Assembly: GCF_918698085.1 (NCBI RefSeq)
Contig: NZ_CAKKLP010000006.1
Span: forward strand, 1-64,000
Reading direction: 5' to 3'
DNA length: 64,000 nt
From: Chryseobacterium sp. Bi04
GTDB taxonomy: Bacteria; Bacteroidota; Bacteroidia; Flavobacteriales; Weeksellaceae
Both the position numbers and the translations under genes were made by a program. Below the pieces are notes generated by a model. That model saw nothing but the letters and a program-made list of their open reading frames with translations, was not told where the DNA came from and searched no databases. Shown in pieces: positions 1 through 7,669 of this stretch (its first letter is position 1; each line of letters starts with the position of its first letter).

Positions 1-113
1 CCAATGCGGCTGCGGAATCATTCAATGCTAAAATTAAAAACTTCAGGATGCAGCTTAGAGGAGTAAAAGATAGAACTTTCTTTCTGTTCAGATTAACTCA
101 ACTTTTTGCCTAG
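1..113 (+). mobile_element. 3' end of an IS transposase gene (partial, cut by window edge)
   Basis: Reading from base 3, 36 codons encode the C-terminus of a DDE transposase and end at TAG 111-113. The residues include AESFNAKIKNFR followed by LRGVKDRTFFLFRLT, which I recognise as the tail of transposases common in Flavobacteriia (ISAon1-like; exact family not certain). The catalytic part lies outside the window. The stop is followed directly by a terminal-repeat-like sequence, which fits the right end of the element. Confidence 0.7.
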
Positions 114-136
114 CCCCCAACTTTTGCTCCTGATCC
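114..136 (+). repeat. IS right-end terminal inverted repeat
   Basis: This 23-base stretch begins with five C's directly after the transposase stop and ends with CTGATCC. Its reverse complement matches 58297-58319 at 21 of 23 positions, which identifies it as an IS end rather than chance sequence. The partner left end of this copy is outside the window. Confidence 0.65.
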
Positions 137-170
137 TTTTTAAGTTTCTTTTGGAACAGGCACAAAACAA

Positions 171-204
171 AAAATGCTGTAAAATATCTATTTTACAGCA
201 TTTT
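171..204 (-). terminator. Rho-independent terminator after the tRNA-Asp array
   Basis: A perfect 15-bp stem (171-185 with 190-204) has a 4-base loop. On the minus strand it is followed by a T-rich run. It lies between the convergent IS end and the tRNA-Asp genes and could stop transcription from both sides. Confidence 0.8.
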
Positions 205-227
205 GTACTATTTTGATTAAATAGTTG

Positions 228-301
228 CGATCCGGACGGGATTCGAACCCGCGACCTCCGCCGTGACAGGGCGGCATTCTAACCAGCTGAACTACCGGAT
301 C
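228..301 (-). tRNA. tRNA-Asp (GTC), copy 3 of the array
   Basis: A 74-nt cloverleaf has a 7-bp acceptor stem GATCCGG/CCGGATC, anticodon loop CTGTCAC (anticodon GTC), T-loop TTCGAAT and discriminator G, as expected for Asp. CCA is not encoded. It is the last transcribed of three near-identical copies. Confidence 0.95.
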
Positions 302-330
302 AATTTTTTAAAGAAATTGATAAAACTTCG

Positions 331-404
331 CGATCCGGACGGGATTCGAACCCGCGACCTCCGCCGTGACAGGGCGGCATTCTAACCAGCTGAACTACCG
401 GATC
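331..404 (-). tRNA. tRNA-Asp (GTC), copy 2 of the array
   Basis: The sequence of the 74-nt body is the same as at 228-301, with anticodon GTC and discriminator G. The short spacers on both sides share an AATTGATAAA(A)CTT core, so the unit of duplication was larger than the tRNA itself. Confidence 0.95.
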
Positions 405-436
405 AATTTTTTTTAAAAGTAATTGATAAACTTTTG

Positions 437-510
437 CGATCCGGACGGGATTCGAACCCGCGACCTCCGCCGTGACAGGGCGGCATTCTAACCAGCTGAA
501 CTACCGGATC
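437..510 (-). tRNA. tRNA-Asp (GTC), copy 1 of the array
   Basis: This is the promoter-proximal copy of the three identical 74-nt tRNA-Asp genes, with anticodon GTC, discriminator G and no encoded CCA. A good flavobacterial promoter lies about 40 nt upstream. Confidence 0.95.
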
Positions 511-547
511 ATTTTTGTGTAAGAACGTCGTTTCTTTTTCGTGGTTG

Positions 548-577
548 CAAAATTACACCTTTTTTTGTTAACTGCAA
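548..577 (-). promoter_or_regulatory. promoter of the tRNA-Asp array
   Basis: The minus strand reads TTG (577-575), 19 bases, then TAATTTTG (555-548), matching the Bacteroidota sigma-A consensus TTG-N17-20-TAnnTTTG. It lies 38 nt upstream of the first tRNA. Confidence 0.75.
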
Positions 578-582
578 ATTAT

Positions 583-613
583 TTTAAAAAAAATACCTTC
601 CAATACTGGAAGG
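583..613 (-). terminator. terminator after trxA
   Basis: A 7-bp stem, CCTTCCA (596-602) with TGGAAGG (607-613), is followed on the minus strand by a run of eight T's. It lies just downstream of trxA. Confidence 0.8.
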
Positions 614-636
614 CATTCATTATCAAACTTATTTTT

Positions 637-954
637 TTATAAGTGTGCGCTTAATTTCTCAGCGATTACCTCTTTTGGAGTAACACCTACTAATTTATCT
701 ACTACTTCACCGTTCTTAAAAATAAGAACTGTAGGGATATTTCTGATTCCATACTGCATTGAAATTTCCTGGTTGTTGTCTACATCCACTTTCCCTACTA
801 CTGCTTTTCCTTCAAAATCTGAAGCCACTTCTTCGATGATTGGTCCCAAAGTTCTGCATGGTCCGCACCATACTGCCCAGAAGTCTACTAATACCGGTTT
901 ATCAGATTTTAAAACCGTATCCTGAAATGAGCTGTCCGTAATTTCTAAAGCCAT
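637..954 (-). CDS. trxA: thioredoxin
   Basis: Cytosolic dithiol-disulfide oxidoreductase, 105 aa, the usual length of a single-domain thioredoxin. The active site WCGPC has its cysteines at residues 30 and 33, and the conserved cis-proline is in RNIPTV near residue 74. It keeps target proteins such as ribonucleotide reductase and peroxiredoxins reduced. There is no signal peptide, so it is not one of the periplasmic TlpA-type proteins. It appears monocistronic, with its own promoter-like element and terminator. Confidence 0.97.
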   Translation of the reverse strand: MALEITDSSFQDTVLKSDKPVLVDFWAVWCGPCRTLGPIIEEVASDFEGKAVVGKVDVDNNQEISMQYGIRNIPTVLIFKNGEVVDKLVGVTPKEVIAEKLSAHL

Positions 955-1012
955 TTTGTTTCTTTTATTTTAATTAATATTATATTCTCGTTCAATTCTT
1001 CTATTGAATGTT

Positions 1013-1020
1013 CAAAATTA
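1013..1020 (-). promoter_or_regulatory. -7 element of the trxA promoter
   Basis: TAATTTTG on the minus strand fits TAnnTTTG and lies about 60 nt upstream of the trxA start. No convincing TTG was seen at the expected -33 distance. Confidence 0.5.
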
Positions 1021-1039
1021 CGATTTTTACATCATAAGA

Positions 1040-2215
1040 CTATCTATGCTCAACATTAGTTTTTTCTATAGCATAGTCACTTGAAATTTCCTTTAAGGCT
1101 GTTACTAAAGCATCAATCTCTGCTTTTGTTGTCATATGGCTGAAAGAAATACGTAATGGTGTACAATGATCCATTTCATCTTCAGAAAGCACCATCATCA
1201 TTACCATTGATGGCTTGGAGGCTCCGGAAGAGCACGCACTACCCTGAGAAATGGCAATTCCTTTCATATCCAGCTGAAGACCTATCAATGGGTTCTTATA
1301 AGGTAATAATGCACTTAATACCGTGTAAAGGCTGTTTTCTTTTTCAGCACTTCTTCCGTTGAATTTAATCCCTTCTATTTCTGCAGAAAGTCTTTCTATA
1401 GCATAGTCTTTAATTTTCTGCATATGGTTTGTATATTCTTCCATATGATTCAGAGAAAGCTCTAATGCTTTACCAAGGCCAACAATACCGCAAACATTTT
1501 CTGTCCCTGCCCTAAGGCTTCTTTCCTGAGGTCCTCCGGTAATGATTCCTTTTAGCCCTGTTGCTTTTCTGATAAACGCAAAACCTGAACCTTTAGGCCC
1601 ATGAAACTTATGAGCACTGCATGAAGCAAAGTCTACAGGAATATCAGAAAGATCAAGGTTCATATGAGCCATGGTCTGTACCGTATCTGAATGGAACAGT
1701 GCATGATATTCTTTGCATAGCTGCGCCACCTTTTTAAGGTTGATGATATTTCCTATTTCGTTGTTGGCATGCATTAAGCTTACCAACGTTTTTTTATCTG
1801 AGGATTTTAATAATTCCTCTAATTTAGAAAGGTCAATATCTCCTTTTTCATTAGGACGGATATAGCTTACCTCTACTCCTTTTCTGCTTTTCATATCCAG
1901 AATACTTTCAGAAACACATTTGTGTTCCAAAGGAGAACTGATGATCCTTTCTACTCCAAGGTGTTCTACGCTGGATTTAATGATCATATTGTTTGATTCC
2001 GTTCCACACGAAGTGAAAATAATCTCAGCAGGACTTACATGAAGATAGTCTGCAACCTGTCTTCTTACATTTTCAATAAGTATTTTTGCTTCCTGGCCAA
2101 AGCTGTGAGTGGAAGATGGATTTCCGAAATTCATCTTCATCGTACCAACCATTGCGTCTATTACTTCTTCTGCAAGAGGAGTAGTGGCGGCATTATCTAA
2201 ATATATTTTATCCAT
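1040..2215 (-). CDS. cysteine desulfurase family protein (NifS/IscS-like)
   Basis: PLP-dependent class V aminotransferase fold, 391 aa. It takes sulfur from L-cysteine as a persulfide and passes it to Fe-S cluster or thiolation pathways. The N-terminus YLDNAATTP is typical, the PLP lysine is in SAHKFHGPKG (Lys203), and the catalytic cysteine is in QGSACSSG (Cys328). No iscU or iscA homologue is nearby, so the acceptor cannot be named. It is the distal gene of a minus-strand run, 2 nt after the PrcB-like lipoprotein gene, and may be co-transcribed with it. Confidence 0.92.
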   Translation of the reverse strand: MDKIYLDNAATTPLAEEVIDAMVGTMKMNFGNPSSTHSFGQEAKILIENVRRQVADYLHVSPAEIIFTSCGTESNNMIIKSSVEHLGVERIISSPLEHKCVSESILDMKSRKGVEVSYIRPNEKGDIDLSKLEELLKSSDKKTLVSLMHANNEIGNIINLKKVAQLCKEYHALFHSDTVQTMAHMNLDLSDIPVDFASCSAHKFHGPKGSGFAFIRKATGLKGIITGGPQERSLRAGTENVCGIVGLGKALELSLNHMEEYTNHMQKIKDYAIERLSAEIEGIKFNGRSAEKENSLYTVLSALLPYKNPLIGLQLDMKGIAISQGSACSSGASKPSMVMMMVLSEDEMDHCTPLRISFSHMTTKAEIDALVTALKEISSDYAIEKTNVEHR

Positions 2216-2217
2216 TA

Positions 2218-2685
2218 TTATTTTGAATATTTTAATTCTACGGAGTTAAATTGGTAATCTGAAGGAACTGCAAAAACAAACCACGGATTAGAAATCACCT
2301 GAATTTCCATTCCCCCGGAAGGTTCTCCGGCAGGAACTTCCACATACAGGATATTATTGCTTACATACACCGTTTTAATCTCTGTAATTCTGTGACTTCC
2401 TGACCTGAAGCTTCCCAGGTTATAGAGAACAACTTTCTTATTTTTTGGAAATTTCGGGTAATCAATAGCCGGTTCTTTTTCCATATCTATAACACCAAAG
2501 CTTTGTCTGATGCTGTTCTGGAAATCTTTTTCGTCTTTAATAATTCTGAAACCAGCCTGGTCTGCGCCTCCCTGAGACTCAGAAACAAGAATTTCTACGC
2601 TTTTCTGCATACCTGAAGCCTTTTGGGATGGTGTATTTGTACAGCTCATGAGCATTGCAGCAAATACAGTTAACAGCCTTTTCAT
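2218..2685 (-). CDS. PrcB-like C-terminal domain lipoprotein
   Basis: 155 aa with a lipoprotein signal (hydrophobic run then LMSC, Cys15), so probably anchored in a cell-envelope membrane. The C-terminal half, from about KKVVLYNLGSFRSGSHRI, resembles the PrcB_C domain first named from the protease-complex subunit of Treponema, where a conserved S/T-G-G/S-H/Y turn precedes paired beta strands. Its function here is unknown. It sits 24 nt downstream of the HAD phosphatase gene and 2 nt upstream of the desulfurase gene, so it is probably in the same transcript. Confidence 0.7.
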   Translation of the reverse strand: MKRLLTVFAAMLMSCTNTPSQKASGMQKSVEILVSESQGGADQAGFRIIKDEKDFQNSIRQSFGVIDMEKEPAIDYPKFPKNKKVVLYNLGSFRSGSHRITEIKTVYVSNNILYVEVPAGEPSGGMEIQVISNPWFVFAVPSDYQFNSVELKYSK

Positions 2686-2709
2686 TTTTTATACTTTTAT
2701 CATCCAAAA

Positions 2710-3297
2710 TTAATGAAAAAATTGGTAATGTCCCTCATTGGCCCATTTCAACATTGGCCGATCTCCGGAAGTGTCACCAAATGCAATAATTTTATCGTAT
2801 CTGGAATTGTTTATTTCTTCTTTTATTCTTACCAGTTTTTCTTTTCCGTTACAGTTTTTACCTATAAAATTTCCTGTGAAAACCCCGTTTTTAAACTCTG
2901 CCCGCGTAGAAACAAGCTGCATTTTCAATTCTTCGGCAAAAGGTTTTACCCAGATATCCAAAGAAGCAGTAACCAATAAACTCTGTATATTATTCCTATC
3001 GATATTTTTTATAAAGTCGAGTGCATTTTCCCTGACAATCTGAGGATAATGGTGTTCAAAAAACTGTTTAGACTTCATTTCTATTTTTTCCTGGGTCTGT
3101 CCTTTCAGAATAGATCCTATAAAACTTTTTTTCACCTTTTCGGTTTCAGCAAGTTTTAGCTTCAGTAAAATAAAAAGAGGAACATGCTTTAAAAATTGTA
3201 TTCTGTACTTTGTAGAATCGTAAAACTTGAGATACATAAACATGGTATCTTTATACGTCAGCGTTCCGTCAAAATCAAAACAATACAATTTTTTCAT
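2710..3297 (-). CDS. HAD-superfamily hydrolase, subfamily IB (phosphatase)
   Basis: 195 aa. Motif I DFDGTL gives Asp8 as nucleophile and Asp10 as acid/base; motif II is VTAS; motif IV is GDTSGD. A helical cap, residues about 20-90, makes it PSPase/IB-like. It lies 4 nt after a DprE2-like SDR and completes a set of UbiA, FAD oxidase, SDR and phosphatase. Inference: it removes the 5-phosphate from polyprenyl-phosphoryl-5-phosphoribose, the step assigned in mycobacteria to an unrelated phosphatase (Rv3807c). It could instead act on another phosphomonoester. Confidence 0.85.
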   Translation of the reverse strand: MKKLYCFDFDGTLTYKDTMFMYLKFYDSTKYRIQFLKHVPLFILLKLKLAETEKVKKSFIGSILKGQTQEKIEMKSKQFFEHHYPQIVRENALDFIKNIDRNNIQSLLVTASLDIWVKPFAEELKMQLVSTRAEFKNGVFTGNFIGKNCNGKEKLVRIKEEINNSRYDKIIAFGDTSGDRPMLKWANEGHYQFFH

Positions 3298-3301
3298 TTT
3301 T

Positions 3302-4027
3302 TTAAAGCTTTAATTTTTTAAATATAAACTCAGGGATATTTCTGATAATCATCATAATAATACTCCAGATCGGCAAAACATATGCCACATTATTCTGCTT
3401 TTTGAAGGCTTTATAAATACAGGCAGCAGCTTGTTTGGGGCTTGCCGTCAGCTTAGGATTTAAAGGCAGGCCTTCTGTCATTTTGGTAGCCATAAATCCA
3501 GGTTTTACGGTCAGAACATGTACTTTTTTATCAAAAAGGAAATTCCTCAGACCGCTTAAATAAGCTGTAAAAGCAGCTTTTGCACTTCCATAGATAAAAT
3601 TACTCTGCCTTCCCCGGTCTCCGGCTACTGATGAAAGCCCGATAATCGTTCCCGATCTCCTGTTTTCAAATTTATGAGCAAAATAGTTCATCACAGGAAT
3701 AAGCTTTGAATAATTGATCCCGATAATACGCTCAGTATTTCTGTTATCATAAAGCCCTTCTTCTGTTCCTTCTCCCAAATATCCCACGGCACAAAATAAT
3801 ACATTTGAATTGATATTATCAAATCTATTGTAATCAATTTCTTTCATAAGATCCAGCTCAACAACTTCAGACTGTTGCAGAAACTTGACATCTAAATGTC
3901 TTGCAAATCTTTCTGTAGTTTCTTTATTTGAGGTAAAAAGATAGATTTTTTCAAACTTTTCGCCTTCCTGAAGTGCTTTTTCCACAAAAGCCTGTGCCAC
4001 CTCAGATGTACTTCCCAGAACTATCAT
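3302..4027 (-). CDS. SDR-family oxidoreductase, DprE2-like
   Basis: Short-chain dehydrogenase/reductase, 241 aa. The nucleotide-binding start is VLGSTSEVA, slightly unlike the usual TGxxxGxG but like DprE2. The catalytic residues are Ser133 in GLSSVAG and Tyr146/Lys150 in YGSAK; the stretch SSVAGDRGRQSNFIYGSAK is strongly reminiscent of mycobacterial DprE2. In that pathway DprE2 reduces the 2-keto intermediate made by DprE1 to the arabinose epimer. The start codon overlaps the stop of the DprE1-like gene by one base, indicating tight translational coupling. Confidence 0.88.
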   Translation of the reverse strand: MIVLGSTSEVAQAFVEKALQEGEKFEKIYLFTSNKETTERFARHLDVKFLQQSEVVELDLMKEIDYNRFDNINSNVLFCAVGYLGEGTEEGLYDNRNTERIIGINYSKLIPVMNYFAHKFENRRSGTIIGLSSVAGDRGRQSNFIYGSAKAAFTAYLSGLRNFLFDKKVHVLTVKPGFMATKMTEGLPLNPKLTASPKQAAACIYKAFKKQNNVAYVLPIWSIIMMIIRNIPEFIFKKLKL

Positions 4028-5346
4028 TATGAGTTGTTATTTAAGATTCTTTTGTGCTGTAAAGACACAAATTTAGAGTTTCTAATATTTTTCAGGTAGT
4101 TGGTCAGTGATGATCTGCTCATACTGTCTTTGGTAAGATAAATTCTTCCCCCAAACTCCTGAACGATGCTGTCCAGCTGATCTACCAGCTTTTTAAGTTT
4201 TGAATTTACTTTAAAATCCAGAGCCAGTGTATACCCTTCTACAGGAAATGAATTATAAGCCTGCGGATTATTTTTTCCAAAAAGCTTTAGTACAGCCAGG
4301 AATGACCCGTTGCCACTTTTAGCAATCGTTTCAAGGATTTTTTTCATCCCTTCTTTTCCGGCTTCCTTAGGAATGACCATCTGATATTGTATGAACCCGG
4401 ATTTCCCATAGATTTTATTCCAGTCATTAATGGCATCTAACGGATAAAAGAATGTTTCATAATCAATAAAACTTTTGACTTCCTTCCTGGATTGTTTTTT
4501 ATAATATAACCAATTGAAGATTTTTACTGTCAGGGCATTCAGCACAAATCCCGGAAAATAAAAAGGAACAGTAGGCTGTAGTTTTTTCTTTAATCTAAGA
4601 GGTGTTTTCGCTAAGTTTTGGGGAAGTTCGTGCTGAAAAGCATGCTCCCCTCTCATGAGAATACTTCTGCCGATATTTTTCCCTTTTTGAAGACAGTCTA
4701 TCCACGCTACCGTATACGTCCAGTTTTCACTTTCATCAAACAGTCTGAAAATTTCATCCAGATTATCTGCTTTAATACTTTCCTGACGAATGTAAGCGGA
4801 TTCTATATTTTTAAGTTTAAATTTTGCGGTGAGAATAATTCCGGTAAGACCCATTCCGCCAATTGTTGCCCAAAATTTCTCTGAATTCTCTTCTCTGGAG
4901 CAGGTAATAATCTCTCCACTTTCGGTCATCAGTTTAAACTCTATGACATATTCTGAAAAGCAGCCTTCTGCATGATGATTTTTACCATGAACATCGGAAG
5001 CGATGGCTCCGCCTACCGAGATAAATTTTGTTCCGGGTGTCACATAGAGAAAGTATCCCTGGGGCACTGCTATTTCAAGTACATCTGAAAGCAACACCCC
5101 GGATTCGCATTCTATCACTCCGTTTAAACGGTCAAAACTGATGAATTTATTTAATTTTTTAGTAGAAAATATAGTTTCTCCCAATGAGGCATCTCCGTAG
5201 CATCTTCCGTTACCTCTTGCAATAACCTCATTATGATCAAGAACAAACTCTTTTATTTTTTTGAAGCTGTCCTCAGATCTCATCTCTTTTTCCACTACCG
5301 GGAAATTTCCCCAGTTGGTAACCTTCTGTGTGAAATTCGGCTTCAT
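4027..5346 (-). CDS. FAD-binding oxidase, DprE1-like
   Basis: 439 aa VAO/PCMH-type flavoprotein with a C-terminal D-arabinono-lactone-oxidase-like region. FAD-binding features are VIARGNGRCYGDASLG (about residues 41-56) and GGAIASDVHGKNHH (112-125); His120 matches the flavin-site His of DprE1. Lys406 in RIYLTKDS matches DprE1 Lys418. The position of the benzothiazinone-reactive Cys387 of M. tuberculosis DprE1 is Ala375 here (GYTLALDF against GWNICVDF). Predicted role: oxidise the ribose C2 of a polyprenyl-phosphoribose. The 3' end of the UbiA gene overlaps its start by four bases. Confidence 0.88.
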   Translation of the reverse strand: MKPNFTQKVTNWGNFPVVEKEMRSEDSFKKIKEFVLDHNEVIARGNGRCYGDASLGETIFSTKKLNKFISFDRLNGVIECESGVLLSDVLEIAVPQGYFLYVTPGTKFISVGGAIASDVHGKNHHAEGCFSEYVIEFKLMTESGEIITCSREENSEKFWATIGGMGLTGIILTAKFKLKNIESAYIRQESIKADNLDEIFRLFDESENWTYTVAWIDCLQKGKNIGRSILMRGEHAFQHELPQNLAKTPLRLKKKLQPTVPFYFPGFVLNALTVKIFNWLYYKKQSRKEVKSFIDYETFFYPLDAINDWNKIYGKSGFIQYQMVIPKEAGKEGMKKILETIAKSGNGSFLAVLKLFGKNNPQAYNSFPVEGYTLALDFKVNSKLKKLVDQLDSIVQEFGGRIYLTKDSMSRSSLTNYLKNIRNSKFVSLQHKRILNNNS

Positions 5347-6230
5347 TTCTTAAAGTAAATTTGAATTAAAAATGCAGCAACCCAAAGTAATAGGGTTACC
5401 TGTATATAACGGTCTCTATAGACAATCTTGGTAGGAGATTCTGTTCTGTTGTACACCAGGGTTTGCTGAAGATATCTCAACAGAGCAAATACGACAAAAA
5501 TGACCGTATAAAATACTCTTTCATGAAATCTTGCCTGCACTTCCGGTGAAAGGGTAAACATCAGATAACAAACAATGGCCAATGTTATGGAAATAGACAG
5601 TGCAATATCTGCAAACTGTACATTATATCCATCCAGTGCCTTTCTTGTCTTTCCGGAAACCTGAGCATTGATAAGCTCTCCTCTTCTCTTTCCGATGGCT
5701 AATACTAATGCCAGTACAAATGTTAACAGAATAGCCCATTGTGAAATGCTGATTCCTGTAATATAACCACCAGCCAAAACCCGCAGTACAAATCCTATCG
5801 CAATAATAAAAATATCAATGATAGGAACATGTTTCAGCCTGAATGTATACGCAAGGTTCATCACCACATAAAAGCTTATGATGGCTCCAAATTTCCATAA
5901 ATTTTCATGGAAATAAAACTGCGCAAGAAATACAAGGGCAATATCTGTGATCACCAGCCCTAGAAGAATTCCTATTGCTTTTGATTTTGAGATCGCTCCA
6001 CTCGCCAGGGGTCTTCTTCTTTTTTCAGGATGTTTTCTGTCTGCTTCAATGTCATTATAATCATTCAGAATATAAACAACGCTGGCTGCTAATGAGAAAA
6101 TAACAAAGGCAAAGATACTTTTAGAAAGTAAGTCTATATTGGTAATGTTACCCGAAAAAAACAGAGGGACAAATACAAAAAGGTTTTTCACCCATTGCTC
6201 CACACGGAGCAGTTTAAGATATTTCTTCAT
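5343..6230 (-). CDS. UbiA-family prenyltransferase, decaprenyl-phosphate phosphoribosyltransferase-like
   Basis: 295 aa integral membrane protein with about eight to nine hydrophobic segments. The first Asp-rich motif is NDYNDIEADRKHPEKRRRP (residues 56-74), very close to the NDxxDxxxDRxHPxKRxRP signature of the phosphoribosyl transferase Rv3806c and different from ubiquinone- or haem-type UbiA enzymes. The N-terminal RVEQWVKNLFVFVPLFF also fits that clade. It would transfer phosphoribose from PRPP to a polyprenyl phosphate at the inner membrane. It is the first gene of the tight four-gene set. Confidence 0.9.
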   Translation of the reverse strand: MKKYLKLLRVEQWVKNLFVFVPLFFSGNITNIDLLSKSIFAFVIFSLAASVVYILNDYNDIEADRKHPEKRRRPLASGAISKSKAIGILLGLVITDIALVFLAQFYFHENLWKFGAIISFYVVMNLAYTFRLKHVPIIDIFIIAIGFVLRVLAGGYITGISISQWAILLTFVLALVLAIGKRRGELINAQVSGKTRKALDGYNVQFADIALSISITLAIVCYLMFTLSPEVQARFHERVFYTVIFVVFALLRYLQQTLVYNRTESPTKIVYRDRYIQVTLLLWVAAFLIQIYFKK

Positions 6231-6284
6231 TTATGTTGTTTCAAATACAAAAATAACAAATTCAAAATTGACAGCATAAAAATA

Positions 6285-6306
6285 CAAAAAAAACCGCCGG
6301 GGCGGT
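6285..6306 (-). terminator. terminator after the OmpA-family gene
   Basis: A short GC-rich hairpin (ACCGC 6293-6297 with GCGGT 6302-6306) is followed on the minus strand by eight T's. It separates the OmpA/lipocalin genes from the DPA-like operon. Confidence 0.75.
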
Positions 6307-6337
6307 CTTTTACGAAAATATTTATATGTTAAATTAA

Positions 6338-7027
6338 TTATTGCCCTTGTTTGGCATCATTAATCATTTTTTCATTGGCAGTAATGGCAAATTCCACTCT
6401 TCTGTTTTTAGCTCTTCCTTCATCAGTATCATTGCTGGCAACCGGCATATTTTTACCTTCACCTTTTGTGAACATTCTGCTGTTTGCTACTCCTTTTCCA
6501 GATAAATAAGCTTTTACAGCATCTGCTCTTCTTTGAGAAAGCGCCATGTTGTAAGCATCTTTACCTACGCTGTCTGTATGTCCGTAGATATTGATATTCG
6601 TATCCGGGTTATCAGCCAATACCTTAGCTAGCTTATCCAGGTTGGTTTGTGCTACAGAAGTAAGATTTGAAGAGTCGAAAGCAAAGTTTACAATACTTTC
6701 ATTCATCGTTACTTTAATACCATCCCCTACTCTTTCAACCTGAGCTCCCGGTAAAGTTTCTTTAATATCTTTAGCCTGCTTATCCATTTTGTTACCGATA
6801 ACGTTACCTGCAACTCCACCGATAATACCACCTAATACAGCACCAATAGCTCCATTACCTCCTTTACCTACATTGTTACCTAAGATACCTCCCAGTACAG
6901 CTCCTGATGCAACACCTACTGCTGTACCTCTCTGTTGGTGGTTTGAATTCTGAACCGCTTCACAACTTGTCAATAACAAAGCTGATGATAAAAAAAGGGC
7001 TCCTACGTATGTTTTATTAAATTTCAT
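6338..7027 (-). CDS. OmpA-family lipoprotein with glycine-zipper domain
   Basis: 229 aa. Lipobox LLTSC (Cys22). Residues about 35-80 are a glycine-zipper region with repeated GGILG/GGIIG/GGVAG segments. Residues about 110-218 form an OmpA-like peptidoglycan-binding domain with GHTDSVG (149-155) and the LSQRRADAV helix. The architecture is that of YiaD-like proteins, which tether the outer membrane to peptidoglycan. It lies 27 nt after the lipocalin-like gene and is probably co-transcribed. Confidence 0.92.
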   Translation of the reverse strand: MKFNKTYVGALFLSSALLLTSCEAVQNSNHQQRGTAVGVASGAVLGGILGNNVGKGGNGAIGAVLGGIIGGVAGNVIGNKMDKQAKDIKETLPGAQVERVGDGIKVTMNESIVNFAFDSSNLTSVAQTNLDKLAKVLADNPDTNINIYGHTDSVGKDAYNMALSQRRADAVKAYLSGKGVANSRMFTKGEGKNMPVASNDTDEGRAKNRRVEFAITANEKMINDAKQGQ

Positions 7028-7053
7028 TTTTTTTGATCTTGTATGTTGATAAA

Positions 7054-7545
7054 TTATTTCATTCCAGCTCTTTCGAAGTTGTAAACAACTTTCACATTTT
7101 CTCCATCAAACGGAACATCCTGTTCAAGAGAAAACTGATCCGTAGTCTGGCTCACTAATGTCAGCGTATATCCTGCTGTATTTTGTTTTGCTTTAGTACC
7201 TGCGGCAATTTTTTTAAACATAAATGTGTTACCATTTTTCACTTCAAACTTGATGGGCTGTGTAATAGCAGGGCAATTTCCACCACCGTTTAAGGTGTAA
7301 GCTCCTGTCCAGTTATTAGGAATCAGTCTCCAATGACTTCCTACAAAGCACTGAGCATCTGCACCTTCGTCGAAAGGCTTAATTTTAAATCCTTTATCGT
7401 AATTTACGCTAACAATCTGCCAATCTCCTTTCATCTTAAGGAAATCTCCTTTTTGATCCTGGGCTGTAGCCGCTTTATTCACTGAGGAACAAGACACTGC
7501 AAAAATGGATGTTCCTAACATCCCTGCAAGTAGTAACTTTTTCAT
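7054..7545 (-). CDS. lipocalin-like lipoprotein
   Basis: 163 aa with a signal peptide and lipobox AVSC (Cys19). After KGDWQIVSVNYD a set of short beta strands follows, typical of the small bacterial lipocalin-like domain found in many Bacteroidota lipoproteins. It has few conserved residues, so the ligand cannot be predicted. It is upstream of and probably co-transcribed with the OmpA-family gene. Confidence 0.75.
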   Translation of the reverse strand: MKKLLLAGMLGTSIFAVSCSSVNKAATAQDQKGDFLKMKGDWQIVSVNYDKGFKIKPFDEGADAQCFVGSHWRLIPNNWTGAYTLNGGGNCPAITQPIKFEVKNGNTFMFKKIAAGTKAKQNTAGYTLTLVSQTTDQFSLEQDVPFDGENVKVVYNFERAGMK

Positions 7546-7609
7546 TTTGTTGTTTATTATTTTGTTAGTATAAAGTTACAAAAAACCGTGCCAAAATTGA
7601 AAATAAAAA

Positions 7610-7634
7610 ATAAAAAAGTCCGAAAATTTCGGAC
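7610..7634 (-). terminator. terminator after the S8 protease gene
   Basis: The stem GTCCGAA (7618-7624) with TTCGGAC (7628-7634) has T-rich flanks on the minus strand. It separates the protease from the lipocalin-like gene. Confidence 0.75.
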
Positions 7635-7669
7635 CTTTTATGGTTTAGCCTTAAATACAGGTAGATAAA

